Shown here piece after piece: positions 1 to 8,617 of a stretch of DNA of 64,000 nucleotides (its first letter is position 1; each line of letters starts with the position of its first letter). The stretch is from positions 62,001 to 126,000 of the forward strand of contig NZ_NTMH01000032.1 of the NCBI RefSeq assembly GCF_002307475.1, given 5' to 3'. Origin of the DNA: Pantoea allii (GTDB lineage: Bacteria > Pseudomonadota > Gammaproteobacteria > Enterobacterales > Enterobacteriaceae). The position numbers were made by a program, and so were the translations under genes. The notes under the pieces were generated by a model. It did not search any database. It was not told the origin of the DNA and saw only the letters and a program-made list of their open reading frames with translations.

Positions 1-25
1 AAAGGCGAATGAGTTGTTTATTATG

Positions 26-54
26 CTTGCCAGCCTTTAACACAGGCTGGCAAG
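26..54. terminator. Hairpin downstream of the dicarboxylate transporter
   Basis: Perfect 10-bp inverted repeat (arms 26-35 and 45-54, loop of 9) lying 46 bases beyond the transporter stop codon. Neither side has a real T-tract, so it is a probable 3' hairpin rather than a textbook intrinsic terminator. Confidence 0.4.
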
Positions 55-99
55 TGTTGGCATGTTATCTTATGACGCGTCGAATTGCATTTGGCACCA

Positions 100-1608
100 T
101 CAGAACATCCACACCATCCAGGGATAGGCGATTAGCATCATAGCAATCAGGAAGATAGCGCCAAAGATGGTACCCAACCGCCAGTAATCTTTTGTCGGTA
201 AGTAGCCGCTGCCGTAATAAATGGGGCTTGGGCCAGTACCGTAAGGTGTGATGATGCCCATGACACCCAGCGAAGTACACAGCATCAGGCAGAACACCGG
301 CATATTGATACCTGGAATTGAGGCCGCAATGGTCAACATGGCAGGCAGCAACGCGGTAGTGTGCGCGGTGGTACTGGCAAACAGATAGTGCAAGAGGAAG
401 AAGGCAATCAGCAGTACCACAGCGGATATTTGTGGGTCGTACCCTTGCAGCAACATTCCCCCTTCTTTGCCCAGCCAGGCGATAAAGCCTACACGGGCTA
501 AACCATCAGCCAGGGCAACCAGCGTGGCAAACCAGGCAAAAGTGTTCCAGGCGGCTTTGTTGCTGGTGATGTCATTCCAGTTGAGAACGCCGGTCCACAG
601 CATCAGGATAATGACCAGCAGGGCTGCCATCGCTGGTTCGATCCAGGCGGTGGCAAAAATCCACATCAGCAGCGCACAGACCACAAACACCAGTAACAGA
701 ATTTCATTGCGGGTTAGCTTACCCAGTTTTTCCAGCTCAGCGATGGCCCAGCGAGGCACTTCATCATTCACTTTCACTTCAGGCGGGTAGAACCAGTACG
801 CCAGCAGCGGCATCGTCAGAATCAGCAGCAGACCCAGTGGCAGAAAGGCAAGGAACCACATTCCCCATGAAATATCAAAACCAATAACGCTTTTGACTAA
901 CGCAAGGGCGAGCAGGTTGGGAGCCAGAGCAGACAGAAACATAGAGCTGGTGATACAGGCGGCAGTGATGGCAACCCACATCAGATAAGATCCAATTTTA
1001 CGCGCACTGGGATCATTGGGTTTTGAACCATACAGCGGTGGCAGGTTAGCTATGATGGGATAAATGGTGCCGCCACTGCGCGCCGTATTAGACGGGGTGA
1101 AAGGGGCCAGCAGTAAGTCAGCGAAGGTAATGGCATAGCCCAGGGTTAAACTCCGGCGGCCCAGGTATTTCACCAGAATCAGTGCCAGACGGCGACCAAA
1201 CTGGGTTTTGTCATAGCCGGCGGCAAACATAAATGCGCCGAAAATCAGCCACACCGTTGAGTTACCAAAGCCACTCACCGCCCATTTGAATGACTCGGTG
1301 GCCAGCTTAAATTTGGGATTGGCCAGCTCTGCCGGGCTAAAAAGCAGAAACTGACTGAACAGGGCAATGACGACCACTCCGGTCAGGCCAATTACTGCGC
1401 CGGGTAACGGTTCAAAAATCAGCCCGACGATAACGCCAACGAAGATAGCAAAGAAGTGCCATGCATAAGGCTCAAGACCTGATGGCACGGGAACAAGTAA
1501 TAAAAGCACGGCTACCACAATCGGTAGAATTAACATCAGCGCTTTATTTTTGCCCGCAGCTGCAGGGGCTGCTTTTGGGGGCTCTTTGACGTTTGAGAGT
1601 GTTTTCAT
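100..1608 (-). CDS. DASS-family anion/sodium or dicarboxylate antiporter (CitT/TtdT-like)
   Basis: Inner-membrane secondary transporter of 502 residues, the usual length for the divalent anion:Na+ symporter family that includes E. coli CitT and TtdT. The protein is almost entirely hydrophobic, with about a dozen membrane segments. The two substrate-site signatures are visible: PSNTARSGG in the first half and ASTTAHTTALLPAM in the second, each followed by a helix. It is transcribed divergently from the fumarate reductase gene, across a promoter region holding an FNR box. From this context I infer exchange of fumarate, malate or tartrate for succinate during fumarate respiration; the actual substrate cannot be read from the sequence. 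The first ATG is used because the protein begins there with a short charged tail before helix one; its ribosome-binding site is weak. Confidence 0.85.
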   Translation of the reverse strand: MKTLSNVKEPPKAAPAAAGKNKALMLILPIVVAVLLLLVPVPSGLEPYAWHFFAIFVGVIVGLIFEPLPGAVIGLTGVVVIALFSQFLLFSPAELANPKFKLATESFKWAVSGFGNSTVWLIFGAFMFAAGYDKTQFGRRLALILVKYLGRRSLTLGYAITFADLLLAPFTPSNTARSGGTIYPIIANLPPLYGSKPNDPSARKIGSYLMWVAITAACITSSMFLSALAPNLLALALVKSVIGFDISWGMWFLAFLPLGLLLILTMPLLAYWFYPPEVKVNDEVPRWAIAELEKLGKLTRNEILLLVFVVCALLMWIFATAWIEPAMAALLVIILMLWTGVLNWNDITSNKAAWNTFAWFATLVALADGLARVGFIAWLGKEGGMLLQGYDPQISAVVLLIAFFLLHYLFASTTAHTTALLPAMLTIAASIPGINMPVFCLMLCTSLGVMGIITPYGTGPSPIYYGSGYLPTKDYWRLGTIFGAIFLIAMMLIAYPWMVWMF

Positions 1609-2195
1609 AGTATTTTTCTACGTGTTAAGGATAATTCGATCTGCGTCCCGGCTATTCATCAATACTTGCCTTTTTATTCTTGTTTATGCGAATAAACCGT
1701 GATGCTTTATATTTTTTAAGCGTTTCCACGAATGCGATGCAGAAACTTTAAGAGGTCATGTCGATATGATGCGATTTATTCCAAATAAAATATTGATCCA
1801 GATCAAGTAAGTTAAATTATATTTTTAATTTTTTAACAATCATATTTTTTATAACGTATAAATAGATTAGATATATTAATTAATAATATTTTTTGGCGAT
1901 TTTTTGAATGGTGCCCAACAAAATTATCTTATTAATATGTTGTTTTTATTGGTTATTTTTTAATTTTATGCTTTCAATTGATTTTAGTTAACTATTGGTT
2001 AACAATAAATATACATTACGATTTTGTTTTTCGCAAATAGCCAGGCAGAAATATTTAAAAGTTAAATAATTAAAATTATAGCTTATGAAACTAAAATAAT
2101 TGGTATATTAGTGTCATGACATCGGACCACTTAATTATTAATAAAATAGCGTCCGCAAAAAATTCCCAGCTTTTGAAATTTTGGAGTTAATCGCA
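1609..2195. promoter_or_regulatory. AT-rich divergent promoter region of transporter and fumarate reductase
   Basis: About 590 bases without a gene, strikingly AT-rich (long T and A runs between 1800 and 2100). It should contain the promoters of both divergent transcription units and binding sites for DcuR and FNR. Only the FNR box could be identified with confidence. Confidence 0.6.
1793..1806. promoter_or_regulatory. FNR box
   Basis: TTGATCCAGATCAA matches the FNR consensus TTGAT-N4-ATCAA in all ten conserved positions. It is centred about 190 bases from the transporter ATG and 395 bases from the fumarate reductase ATG, so it could activate either promoter under anaerobic conditions. FNR control fits an anaerobic fumarate-respiration locus. 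Confidence 0.8.
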
Positions 2196-4973
2196 ATGAA
2201 TACACTCACCCCCATTCTCAATCCCATTACTTTGCCGCGGGGCGCGGTTTTAAAAAATCGTCTGATAATGGCACCGATGACGACCTGTACGGGATTTTAT
2301 GACGGAACCGTCACCAGTGAACTGGTTGAATATTATCGTGCCCGTGCTGGCAGTATCGGAACGGTCATTGTTGAATGCTGCTTTATCGATCCGCATGGCC
2401 CCGCGTTTCCAGGTGCCATTGCCATCGACAGTGATAACAAAATACCGGGTTTAAAGAGAATCGCTGACGCCATCAAGCAAGAAGGATCGACGGCGATTTT
2501 ACAGATCTATCATGGTGGTCGTATGGTTGAGCCTGAGCTAATAGGCGGTAAAACGCCTGTTGCTCCAAGCGCGATTGCCGCACCGCGGGAAGGCGCAACG
2601 ACACCACGTGCATTAACGGCTGAGGAAGTCGAAACCATGATCACCAAGTTTGGTGATGCCGTTAACCGCGCCATCAAAGCCGGTTTTGATGGTGTGGAAA
2701 TCCATGGTGCAAATACCTATCTGATTCAGCAGTTTTACTCCCCCAATTCAAACCAACGCGAGGATAAGTGGGGCGGCAGCCGCGATAACCGTGCCCGGTT
2801 TCCCTTAGAAGTCCTGGAAATCACCCATAAAATGGCCGCGCGATTTGCGCATAACGGTTTTATTATCGGCTATCGCTTTTCCCCTGAAGAAATTGAAGTC
2901 CCGGGTATCCGCTTTGAAGATACCCTGTACCTACTGGAAAAGCTGGCGGCACGCGGGCTGGATTATGTTCACTTTTCCGTTGGACAGCTCATGCGCCCGT
3001 CAATCGTAGATACCCGCGATCCGACGCCGCTCATTGAAAAGTTCGTCGCCATGCGCTCCGCAACCCTGGCAAAAGTGCCGGTGATTGGTGTTGGCGGCGT
3101 GATAAACAAAGAAGATGCAGAGAAAGCGCTGGAAAAAGGCTACGACCTGGTTGCGATCGGGAAAGCCTGTATCGCTTATCCAGACTGGACAGACCGCATC
3201 ATCAATAATGAGCACCTCGAACTCTATATCGACAGTAACAAACGTGAAGCGTTACTGATCCCTGAGCCGCTGTGGCGCTTCTCGCTGGTTGACGCGATGA
3301 TTCGTGACATGAGCGAAACCGGACGTAAATACAAAGCCGGGGTTTATCAGGAGAAAGTGGAGGCCGAGGCGCTGAAGCTGAAAATCAACGTCACGCTGGA
3401 TACTGACCGTATTACGGATATTTCTCTGGTGCCGGACGATACGCTCGACGTCGACTTCACCACCACGTTTGAAAGCCTGCGTAATCGTATTTTGGTGGCT
3501 AACAGCCCGCACGTGGATGCTATCACCGGTGCGACAACGCAGAGTGAGGCGCTGAAAAAAGCGGTTTCACGTGCGATGACCACATCCAATAAAGCCCATG
3601 TGATTGAGGAGGGCGGCAATCCGAACGCGCCGCAGCAGTATGATGTCGTGGTCGTGGGAAGTGGTGGTGCCGGGCTGGCTGCGGCTATTCAGGCTCATGA
3701 TGAAGGCGCCAAAGTGGTTGTCATTGAAAAAATGCCCACTATCGGTGGCAACACCATTAAAGCGTCTGTCGGAATGAACGCGGCTGAAACGCGCTTTCAG
3801 AAACTAAAAGGGATTGAAGACAGTAAAGAACTGTTTTATGAAGAAACCCTCAAGGGCGGCAAATTTAAAAATAACCCAACTCTGTTGCGCGAATTTGTGG
3901 ATTTGGCGCCCGAGGCGATTGACTGGCTGGCTGATCACGGTATTGAACTGAATGACATTACCATCACCGGTGGCATGAGTATTGACCGTACACACCGCCC
4001 TGCCGACCGCTCAGCGGTAGGGGGCTTCCTGATCAGTGGGCTGGTGAAAAATATCAATAACCGCAACATCGATGTGTTGCTGGAAACTGCCGTAGAGGAA
4101 ATCCTGTTTGAAAATGGGGCGGTCAGCGGTGTGAAAGTGGTGGACGAATACAACGACAGCCGCATCCTCAACGCGAAAAGTGTCATCGTAGCAACGGGCG
4201 GTTTCAGCGCTAACCGGGAAATGGTGGTCAAATACCGTCCTGAGCTGGATGGCTTTGTTACCACTAACCATAAAGGTGCCACCGGCGCGGGCATCGCAAT
4301 GTTGCAAAAAATCGGCGCAGATACCGTGGACATGGGTGAAATTCAGATTCACCCAACGGTTGAACAGACAACATCCTATCTGGTTTCCGAGTCCATTCGT
4401 GGCGGTGGGGCCATTCTGGTCAGCCAGGCGGGACAGCGTTTCTGTAATGAAATGGAAACCCGCGATAAAGTCTCGGCACAGATTATTGCGCTGCCAGAGA
4501 AAAGCGCCTGGATTGTGTTTGACGAGCAGGTCCGTATGAATAACAAAGCGGCTGATGAGTATATTGCCAAAGGTTTTGTCATCAGTGCTCCCACCGTCGG
4601 TGAACTGGCAGTGAAACTGAATATGGAGCATCAGACGCTGGAAGACACATTGCAACGCTACAACGGGTTTGTTGTGCAGCAGAAAGACGTCGATTTTGAC
4701 CGACAGACGGCGCTGCGCCATCCGTTGAATGAAGGGCCTTTCCATGCCATTCGTATCGCCCCTGGCGTTCACCATACGATGGGCGGTGTCACCATCGATA
4801 CCACCACGGCGGTGCTTGACAGTGACAAACAGGCCATCAACGGTGCCTGGGCGTGCGGTGAAGTCGTCGGCGGTATTCACGGCGCAAACCGTATCGGCGG
4901 TAACGCCGTTGCGGATATCATCATCTTTGGTATTCTGGCCGGCGCAAACGCAGCGGCTTTCGCCAAACGTTAA
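2196..4973 (+). CDS. Three-domain flavoprotein, soluble NADH:fumarate reductase type
   Basis: Soluble flavoprotein of 925 residues with three domains in order: an Old Yellow Enzyme-like FMN barrel (about 1-345), an FMN_bind domain (about 380-455) and a fumarate reductase/succinate dehydrogenase FAD domain (about 465-920). The FMN_bind domain holds DAITGAT, the Dxx(s/t)GAT motif on which ApbE attaches FMN through a phosphoester to the last Thr (residue 447). The FAD domain has VVGSGGAGLAAAIQAHDEG and the substrate residues in ESIRGGG, HHTMGG and HGANRIGGNA, as in flavocytochrome c fumarate reductases. This domain order is that of the cytoplasmic NADH:fumarate oxidoreductase described from Klebsiella pneumoniae. 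No signal peptide is seen. The ATG at 2196 is chosen because GGAG lies 9 bases upstream; an in-frame TTG at 2181 overlaps that site. Confidence 0.9.
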   Translation: MNTLTPILNPITLPRGAVLKNRLIMAPMTTCTGFYDGTVTSELVEYYRARAGSIGTVIVECCFIDPHGPAFPGAIAIDSDNKIPGLKRIADAIKQEGSTAILQIYHGGRMVEPELIGGKTPVAPSAIAAPREGATTPRALTAEEVETMITKFGDAVNRAIKAGFDGVEIHGANTYLIQQFYSPNSNQREDKWGGSRDNRARFPLEVLEITHKMAARFAHNGFIIGYRFSPEEIEVPGIRFEDTLYLLEKLAARGLDYVHFSVGQLMRPSIVDTRDPTPLIEKFVAMRSATLAKVPVIGVGGVINKEDAEKALEKGYDLVAIGKACIAYPDWTDRIINNEHLELYIDSNKREALLIPEPLWRFSLVDAMIRDMSETGRKYKAGVYQEKVEAEALKLKINVTLDTDRITDISLVPDDTLDVDFTTTFESLRNRILVANSPHVDAITGATTQSEALKKAVSRAMTTSNKAHVIEEGGNPNAPQQYDVVVVGSGGAGLAAAIQAHDEGAKVVVIEKMPTIGGNTIKASVGMNAAETRFQKLKGIEDSKELFYEETLKGGKFKNNPTLLREFVDLAPEAIDWLADHGIELNDITITGGMSIDRTHRPADRSAVGGFLISGLVKNINNRNIDVLLETAVEEILFENGAVSGVKVVDEYNDSRILNAKSVIVATGGFSANREMVVKYRPELDGFVTTNHKGATGAGIAMLQKIGADTVDMGEIQIHPTVEQTTSYLVSESIRGGGAILVSQAGQRFCNEMETRDKVSAQIIALPEKSAWIVFDEQVRMNNKAADEYIAKGFVISAPTVGELAVKLNMEHQTLEDTLQRYNGFVVQQKDVDFDRQTALRHPLNEGPFHAIRIAPGVHHTMGGVTIDTTTAVLDSDKQAINGAWACGEVVGGIHGANRIGGNAVADIIIFGILAGANAAAFAKR

Positions 4974-4983
4974 GCCGTGACAT

Positions 4984-5019
4984 CCGGCATCTGCCAGCAC
5001 GCAGATGCCGGTTTTATTT
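4984..5019 (+). terminator. Intrinsic terminator/attenuator between fumarate reductase and apbE
   Basis: Perfect 11-bp GC-rich stem (4984-4994 with 5001-5011, loop of 6) followed by TTTTATTT. It starts 11 bases after the reductase stop and ends 20 bases before the apbE start, so it probably lets only a fraction of transcripts reach apbE. Confidence 0.8.
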
Positions 5020-5039
5020 CATTCAGGGCCGTGTCGCTT

Positions 5040-6008
5040 ATGCAAACCGATTCGCAAGTTTATGCTTATTCTGCCGTCCTGATGGGATCGCCCATTCTGC
5101 TTAAGCTGTTTGATCATAACGAAAAGCTTGCCGCTCAGGCTTTCAGGTTAATTAAACAGTATGAGAATCTGCTGACGGTTAACCGGGCGCACTCCGAAGT
5201 GATGGCTGTTAACCATGCTGCAGGTCTGCATCCTGTGAGCGTCAGTCAACCCGTCTTTGATTTGATTCAGCGCGCGTTAACGGTCAGCCTGTTGCCAGGC
5301 AGCAGTTTTAATCTGGCGATTGGTCCGCTGGTAAAATGTTGGAAGATTGGCTTTCAGGGCGACAGCGTTCCTGCGCGGAAGACCTTGCTGGCGACGTTGC
5401 CCTTAACCGATCCGGAGAACGTCGAGCTTGATGCTGACAGTCGTGCAGTCTTTCTGAAAAAAGCGGGGATGGAGATTGATTTAGGCGCGATCGCTAAAGG
5501 CTACATCGCCGATCGTGTGCAGGCATTTTTGCAGCAGCATGGCGTGGACAGTGCCCTGATTAACCTTGGCGGCAACGTGCAGACGTTGGGCGCACCACGC
5601 GATGCGCCGCAGCAGGGATGGACTATCGGTCTGAAAACCCCGTTTGCAGCGCAGGATGCGCTGATTGGCGTCATTCATGTGGTTAACAAATCAGTAGTGA
5701 CGTCCGGCATCTATGAGCGTTACTTCGAACGGGACGGCGTCTGTTACCACCATATTCTTGACCGGCGTACCGGCTATCCGCTGGATAATGAATTGCTTAG
5801 CGTGACCATTATTTCGGACCAGTCAATCGATGGTGATATTTTCACCACGCTGATTTATGGCATGGGCGTTGAAAAGGGCATCGACTATCTGAAAACCTTT
5901 CCTGACATTGAAGCCATCTTCGTGACGCGCGACAAGCAGGTTATTTGTTCGTCACAACGCCACTTCAGCTTCACCTTACTGGATAATAGCTATCAGCTTC
6001 CTCACTGA
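5040..6008 (+). CDS. apbE: FAD:protein FMN transferase ApbE
   Basis: Flavin transferase of 322 residues that moves FMN from FAD to a Thr/Ser in target proteins. ApbE features are visible: NRAHSEVMAVN near the N-terminus, IDLGAIAKGYIADR and ALINLGGNVQTLG in the middle, and SGIYERYFERDG with HHILDRRTGYP toward the C-terminus. The immediate target is evidently the FMN_bind domain of the preceding fumarate reductase, as in Klebsiella where this ApbE is paired with the reductase. There is no obvious lipobox or signal peptide, so this looks like a cytoplasmic form. A GTG at 4977 in the same frame lies upstream of the terminator hairpin, so the ATG at 5040 is preferred. The 3' end overlaps the convergent dcuR by 7 bases. 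Confidence 0.9.
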   Translation: MQTDSQVYAYSAVLMGSPILLKLFDHNEKLAAQAFRLIKQYENLLTVNRAHSEVMAVNHAAGLHPVSVSQPVFDLIQRALTVSLLPGSSFNLAIGPLVKCWKIGFQGDSVPARKTLLATLPLTDPENVELDADSRAVFLKKAGMEIDLGAIAKGYIADRVQAFLQQHGVDSALINLGGNVQTLGAPRDAPQQGWTIGLKTPFAAQDALIGVIHVVNKSVVTSGIYERYFERDGVCYHHILDRRTGYPLDNELLSVTIISDQSIDGDIFTTLIYGMGVEKGIDYLKTFPDIEAIFVTRDKQVICSSQRHFSFTLLDNSYQLPH

Positions 6009-6721
6009 CAGTACTGGCGTAAAAGCGCGTGGTACTCAGGTTGCAGACGGTAGCGATAAACCGGTCGACCCGTTACACCATAATGGATGCTGGTAAATAA
6101 AATATTGCTCTGAGCCAGCCAAATCAGATACTTACGACAGGATACGCGCGATATATTCACCTCGGTTGCCAGCTCATCGGTCGAGAACTCTGTACCGGGA
6201 TGCGCATCAATCCATAAACAGAGGGTGCGCAGTGTTTGCGGCGTCAGCCCTTTTGGCAGACGTTTTGTCTCGTTGGCATTGGCCTGATTACCGTGCAACA
6301 GCTGATCGACATCGGCTTGCTGATAAAACTGATGATTATCCATCAATCGTTTTTTCTGGCGCCAGCCGGTCAGGGCTTCTTCGAAGCGCGAAAACTGAAA
6401 CGGTTTAATCAGATAATCGACGACACCATAATTCAGAGACGTTTTGATCGTCGCCGCATCGGCAGCAGAAGAGATGATAATGACGTCAATCGGGCGACCT
6501 GCACTACGCAGCTCGGGTAACAGGTCCAGTCCGTTTTCCTGCTGCATATAAATATCCAGCAAAATAAGATCAACGGCCGGATCTGTCTTTAACAGTCGCT
6601 CTTTGGCTTGCAGTAAGGTGGACGCAGTGCCACAGCAGGTAAAACCGTCAATCTGCCCGATATAGCATCGGTTCAGTTCGGCCACCATGGCATCATCGTC
6701 TACAACTAACACATTGATCAT
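6002..6721 (-). CDS. dcuR: C4-dicarboxylate response regulator DcuR
   Basis: Response regulator of 239 residues, the same length as E. coli DcuR and alike along the whole sequence. The receiver domain (about 1-120) has the acidic pair VVDDDAM, the phosphorylated Asp in LILLDIYM, and the switch Lys in DYLIKPFQ. The C-terminal half carries a helix-turn-helix with NISRVSCRKYLIWL and the closing HYGVTGRPVYRY typical of the CitB/DcuR family. Its start overlaps the dcuS stop by four bases (ATGA), so the pair is cotranscribed and translationally coupled. In E. coli DcuR activates fumarate reductase and dicarboxylate carriers; here the likely targets are the adjacent transporter and fumarate reductase genes. 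Confidence 0.95.
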   Translation of the reverse strand: MINVLVVDDDAMVAELNRCYIGQIDGFTCCGTASTLLQAKERLLKTDPAVDLILLDIYMQQENGLDLLPELRSAGRPIDVIIISSAADAATIKTSLNYGVVDYLIKPFQFSRFEEALTGWRQKKRLMDNHQFYQQADVDQLLHGNQANANETKRLPKGLTPQTLRTLCLWIDAHPGTEFSTDELATEVNISRVSCRKYLIWLAQSNILFTSIHYGVTGRPVYRYRLQPEYHALLRQYCQ

Positions 6722-8349
6722 TCGTTAATATTTCCTCTTTCCCACGGAAGCTGAACCAGGAACTGGGTGTACACGCCCGGCTCGGATTCAACGCTGACGT
6801 TACCGCCCAGGCTTTCCGTTTGTTGCTTGAGTAAAAACAGTCCAACGCCACGATCTTCACCTTTGGTAGAGACGCCGCGTTCGAAAATAGCGGCTATCTG
6901 ATCGGCAGGAATCCCGGGGCCGTCGTCGCTGACCTCACATGACAGCCAGCCGTTTTGATAATGCAGCATGACATGGATTTCCCCTTCCACTTCCGGATCA
7001 AGCGCTTCAAGCGCGTTTTCAATCAGATTCCCCAGCACCGTGATTAATGCGGCGACTTGCTGCTCACTGCCGTTGTCGGGTAGGTAGCTGGCTTCGCTCA
7101 GGATCAACTGATGGCCTTCATCGGTCACGCGGTTAATTTTGCTCAGCAGGAAGCCCGCAATGACAGGCGACTTAATCTTCTGCAGCAGCGAGCCAATCTC
7201 TGTCTGATAGTTATTGGCGGTTTTAAGAATGTACTCTTCCATCTGCGCATAGTTTTTCATATGCAGCAGCCCAAGGATCACATGGAGTTTGTTCATGAAC
7301 TCATGGGAGCGTTCCCGCAGTGCATCGACATAGTTTACCATGCCATCAAGACGCTGCATCAGCTGACTGATTTCTGTTTTATCCCTGAAGGTACTTACCG
7401 CGCCGATAATGCTGTCGCGGCTCCGCACCGGCACGGTGTTACTGATCAGTATTTTGCCCCGTACGTTCAGTTCTTCGTCATACGAGGCCTTACCATCATG
7501 TAATGCTTCGCGCAGGTGGGCCAGCATTTGTGCGTTTTCCGGCACGCGGTCGCCGCTCAGAAAGGCTTCGCGGGTGGTTTCTTTTAACAGCTGCTGGGCG
7601 GCCTGGTTGATAAGGCTGACGCGGGATTGATCGTCAACGGCAATCACGCCCTCTTTGATGGAATCGAGAATAGCCTGACGCTGTTCAAACAAGCTGGAGA
7701 TCTCATAAGGTTCTAATCCCAGTAAGATGCGCTTCAGGCGTTTCACTAAGATTAAAATGCCGAGCATGCCAACCAGGCCACCAAACAGTACCGTCCAGAG
7801 GATATTCCAGCGGCTTTTGGCGATCTGCGCCGCGACATCGTTAACAGAAATCCCTATCGCCACCACACCAATTTGCTGATGCGCTTGATTAAAAACAGGC
7901 GTGAAGACTCTGAGTGCTTCAACCAGTACGCCATGATTGACCGCGACATTTTCCCTGCCACGCAGCGCCGGATTGATATCGTCCCCGACAAAGTGCTGAT
8001 TAACCACTTCAGGGTTTGGGTGAGAAAAACGAATGCCGCGCATATCGGTTACCACGACGAACAGCAAATCGTTACGTTTACGCGTTGCCTGCGCAATGGG
8101 CTGGATGATAGCGCTGCCGTCAGGCCGGGTCAGCGCCTGCTGAATCTCAGGGCTGTCAGCCAGGGTCCGTGCCACCGCCAGCGCTTTATCTTTCACATGC
8201 GAGCGTGTGAAATTATCGATTTGAATGTAGTAAAGCAGATGGACGCTGAGTAATACGGTCATCAGCACGGCTGCCATCATCAGTGACGATAAGGTGCTGA
8301 GCTTCATCGGGCGCTTTTTTGACGAACGGTGTGGCCGGGATACATTCAT
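6718..8349 (-). CDS. dcuS: C4-dicarboxylate sensor histidine kinase DcuS
   Basis: Membrane sensor kinase of 543 residues, exactly the length of E. coli DcuS when translation starts at 8349; the open frame runs further upstream to 8643 but that part has no counterpart in DcuS. In order: TM1 (about 20-40) after a KKRPMKLST leader, a periplasmic PAS domain with the fumarate-binding residues in RFSHP and ALRVFTP, TM2 (about 180-200), a cytoplasmic PAS domain (LDSIKEGVIAVDD), the phospho-acceptor His in RERSHEFMNKLHVILGLL, and an ATPase domain with NLIENALEAL, DDGPGI and GVGLFLLKQQ. Forms an operon with dcuR. No strong ribosome-binding site is visible before the chosen ATG, so the start rests on family length. 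Confidence 0.95.
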   Translation of the reverse strand: MNVSRPHRSSKKRPMKLSTLSSLMMAAVLMTVLLSVHLLYYIQIDNFTRSHVKDKALAVARTLADSPEIQQALTRPDGSAIIQPIAQATRKRNDLLFVVVTDMRGIRFSHPNPEVVNQHFVGDDINPALRGRENVAVNHGVLVEALRVFTPVFNQAHQQIGVVAIGISVNDVAAQIAKSRWNILWTVLFGGLVGMLGILILVKRLKRILLGLEPYEISSLFEQRQAILDSIKEGVIAVDDQSRVSLINQAAQQLLKETTREAFLSGDRVPENAQMLAHLREALHDGKASYDEELNVRGKILISNTVPVRSRDSIIGAVSTFRDKTEISQLMQRLDGMVNYVDALRERSHEFMNKLHVILGLLHMKNYAQMEEYILKTANNYQTEIGSLLQKIKSPVIAGFLLSKINRVTDEGHQLILSEASYLPDNGSEQQVAALITVLGNLIENALEALDPEVEGEIHVMLHYQNGWLSCEVSDDGPGIPADQIAAIFERGVSTKGEDRGVGLFLLKQQTESLGGNVSVESEPGVYTQFLVQLPWERGNINE

Positions 8350-8617
8350 AGTGTGCATCAGAAGTGTTAAGGGTCGCGGTGCAACATACGCGAAGTCGTG
8401 GCACCAGTACAGTTTGAGCCTGACATCCGGCAAATTAAGCCGGTTAGCGTGCTTTCGACCGCGTATGTCTGGCATGATAACGAGCAACGCTTGTGGCTCC
8501 TTCTGACAGCATGGCAGGTAAATCAGCGCGTGCTGTGCAAAATGTCTGTGTGAATCGACAAATTCGGTTTCGCGTGCGTTCCCTTTACACCAGGATGCGA
8601 TTTCAGAGTCAGGAAAG

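Noticed and set aside
4011..5000. Minus-strand open frame of 329 codons
   Set aside because: It lies wholly antisense to the fumarate reductase gene, has no recognisable domain, and is explained by the high-GC coding strand opposite.
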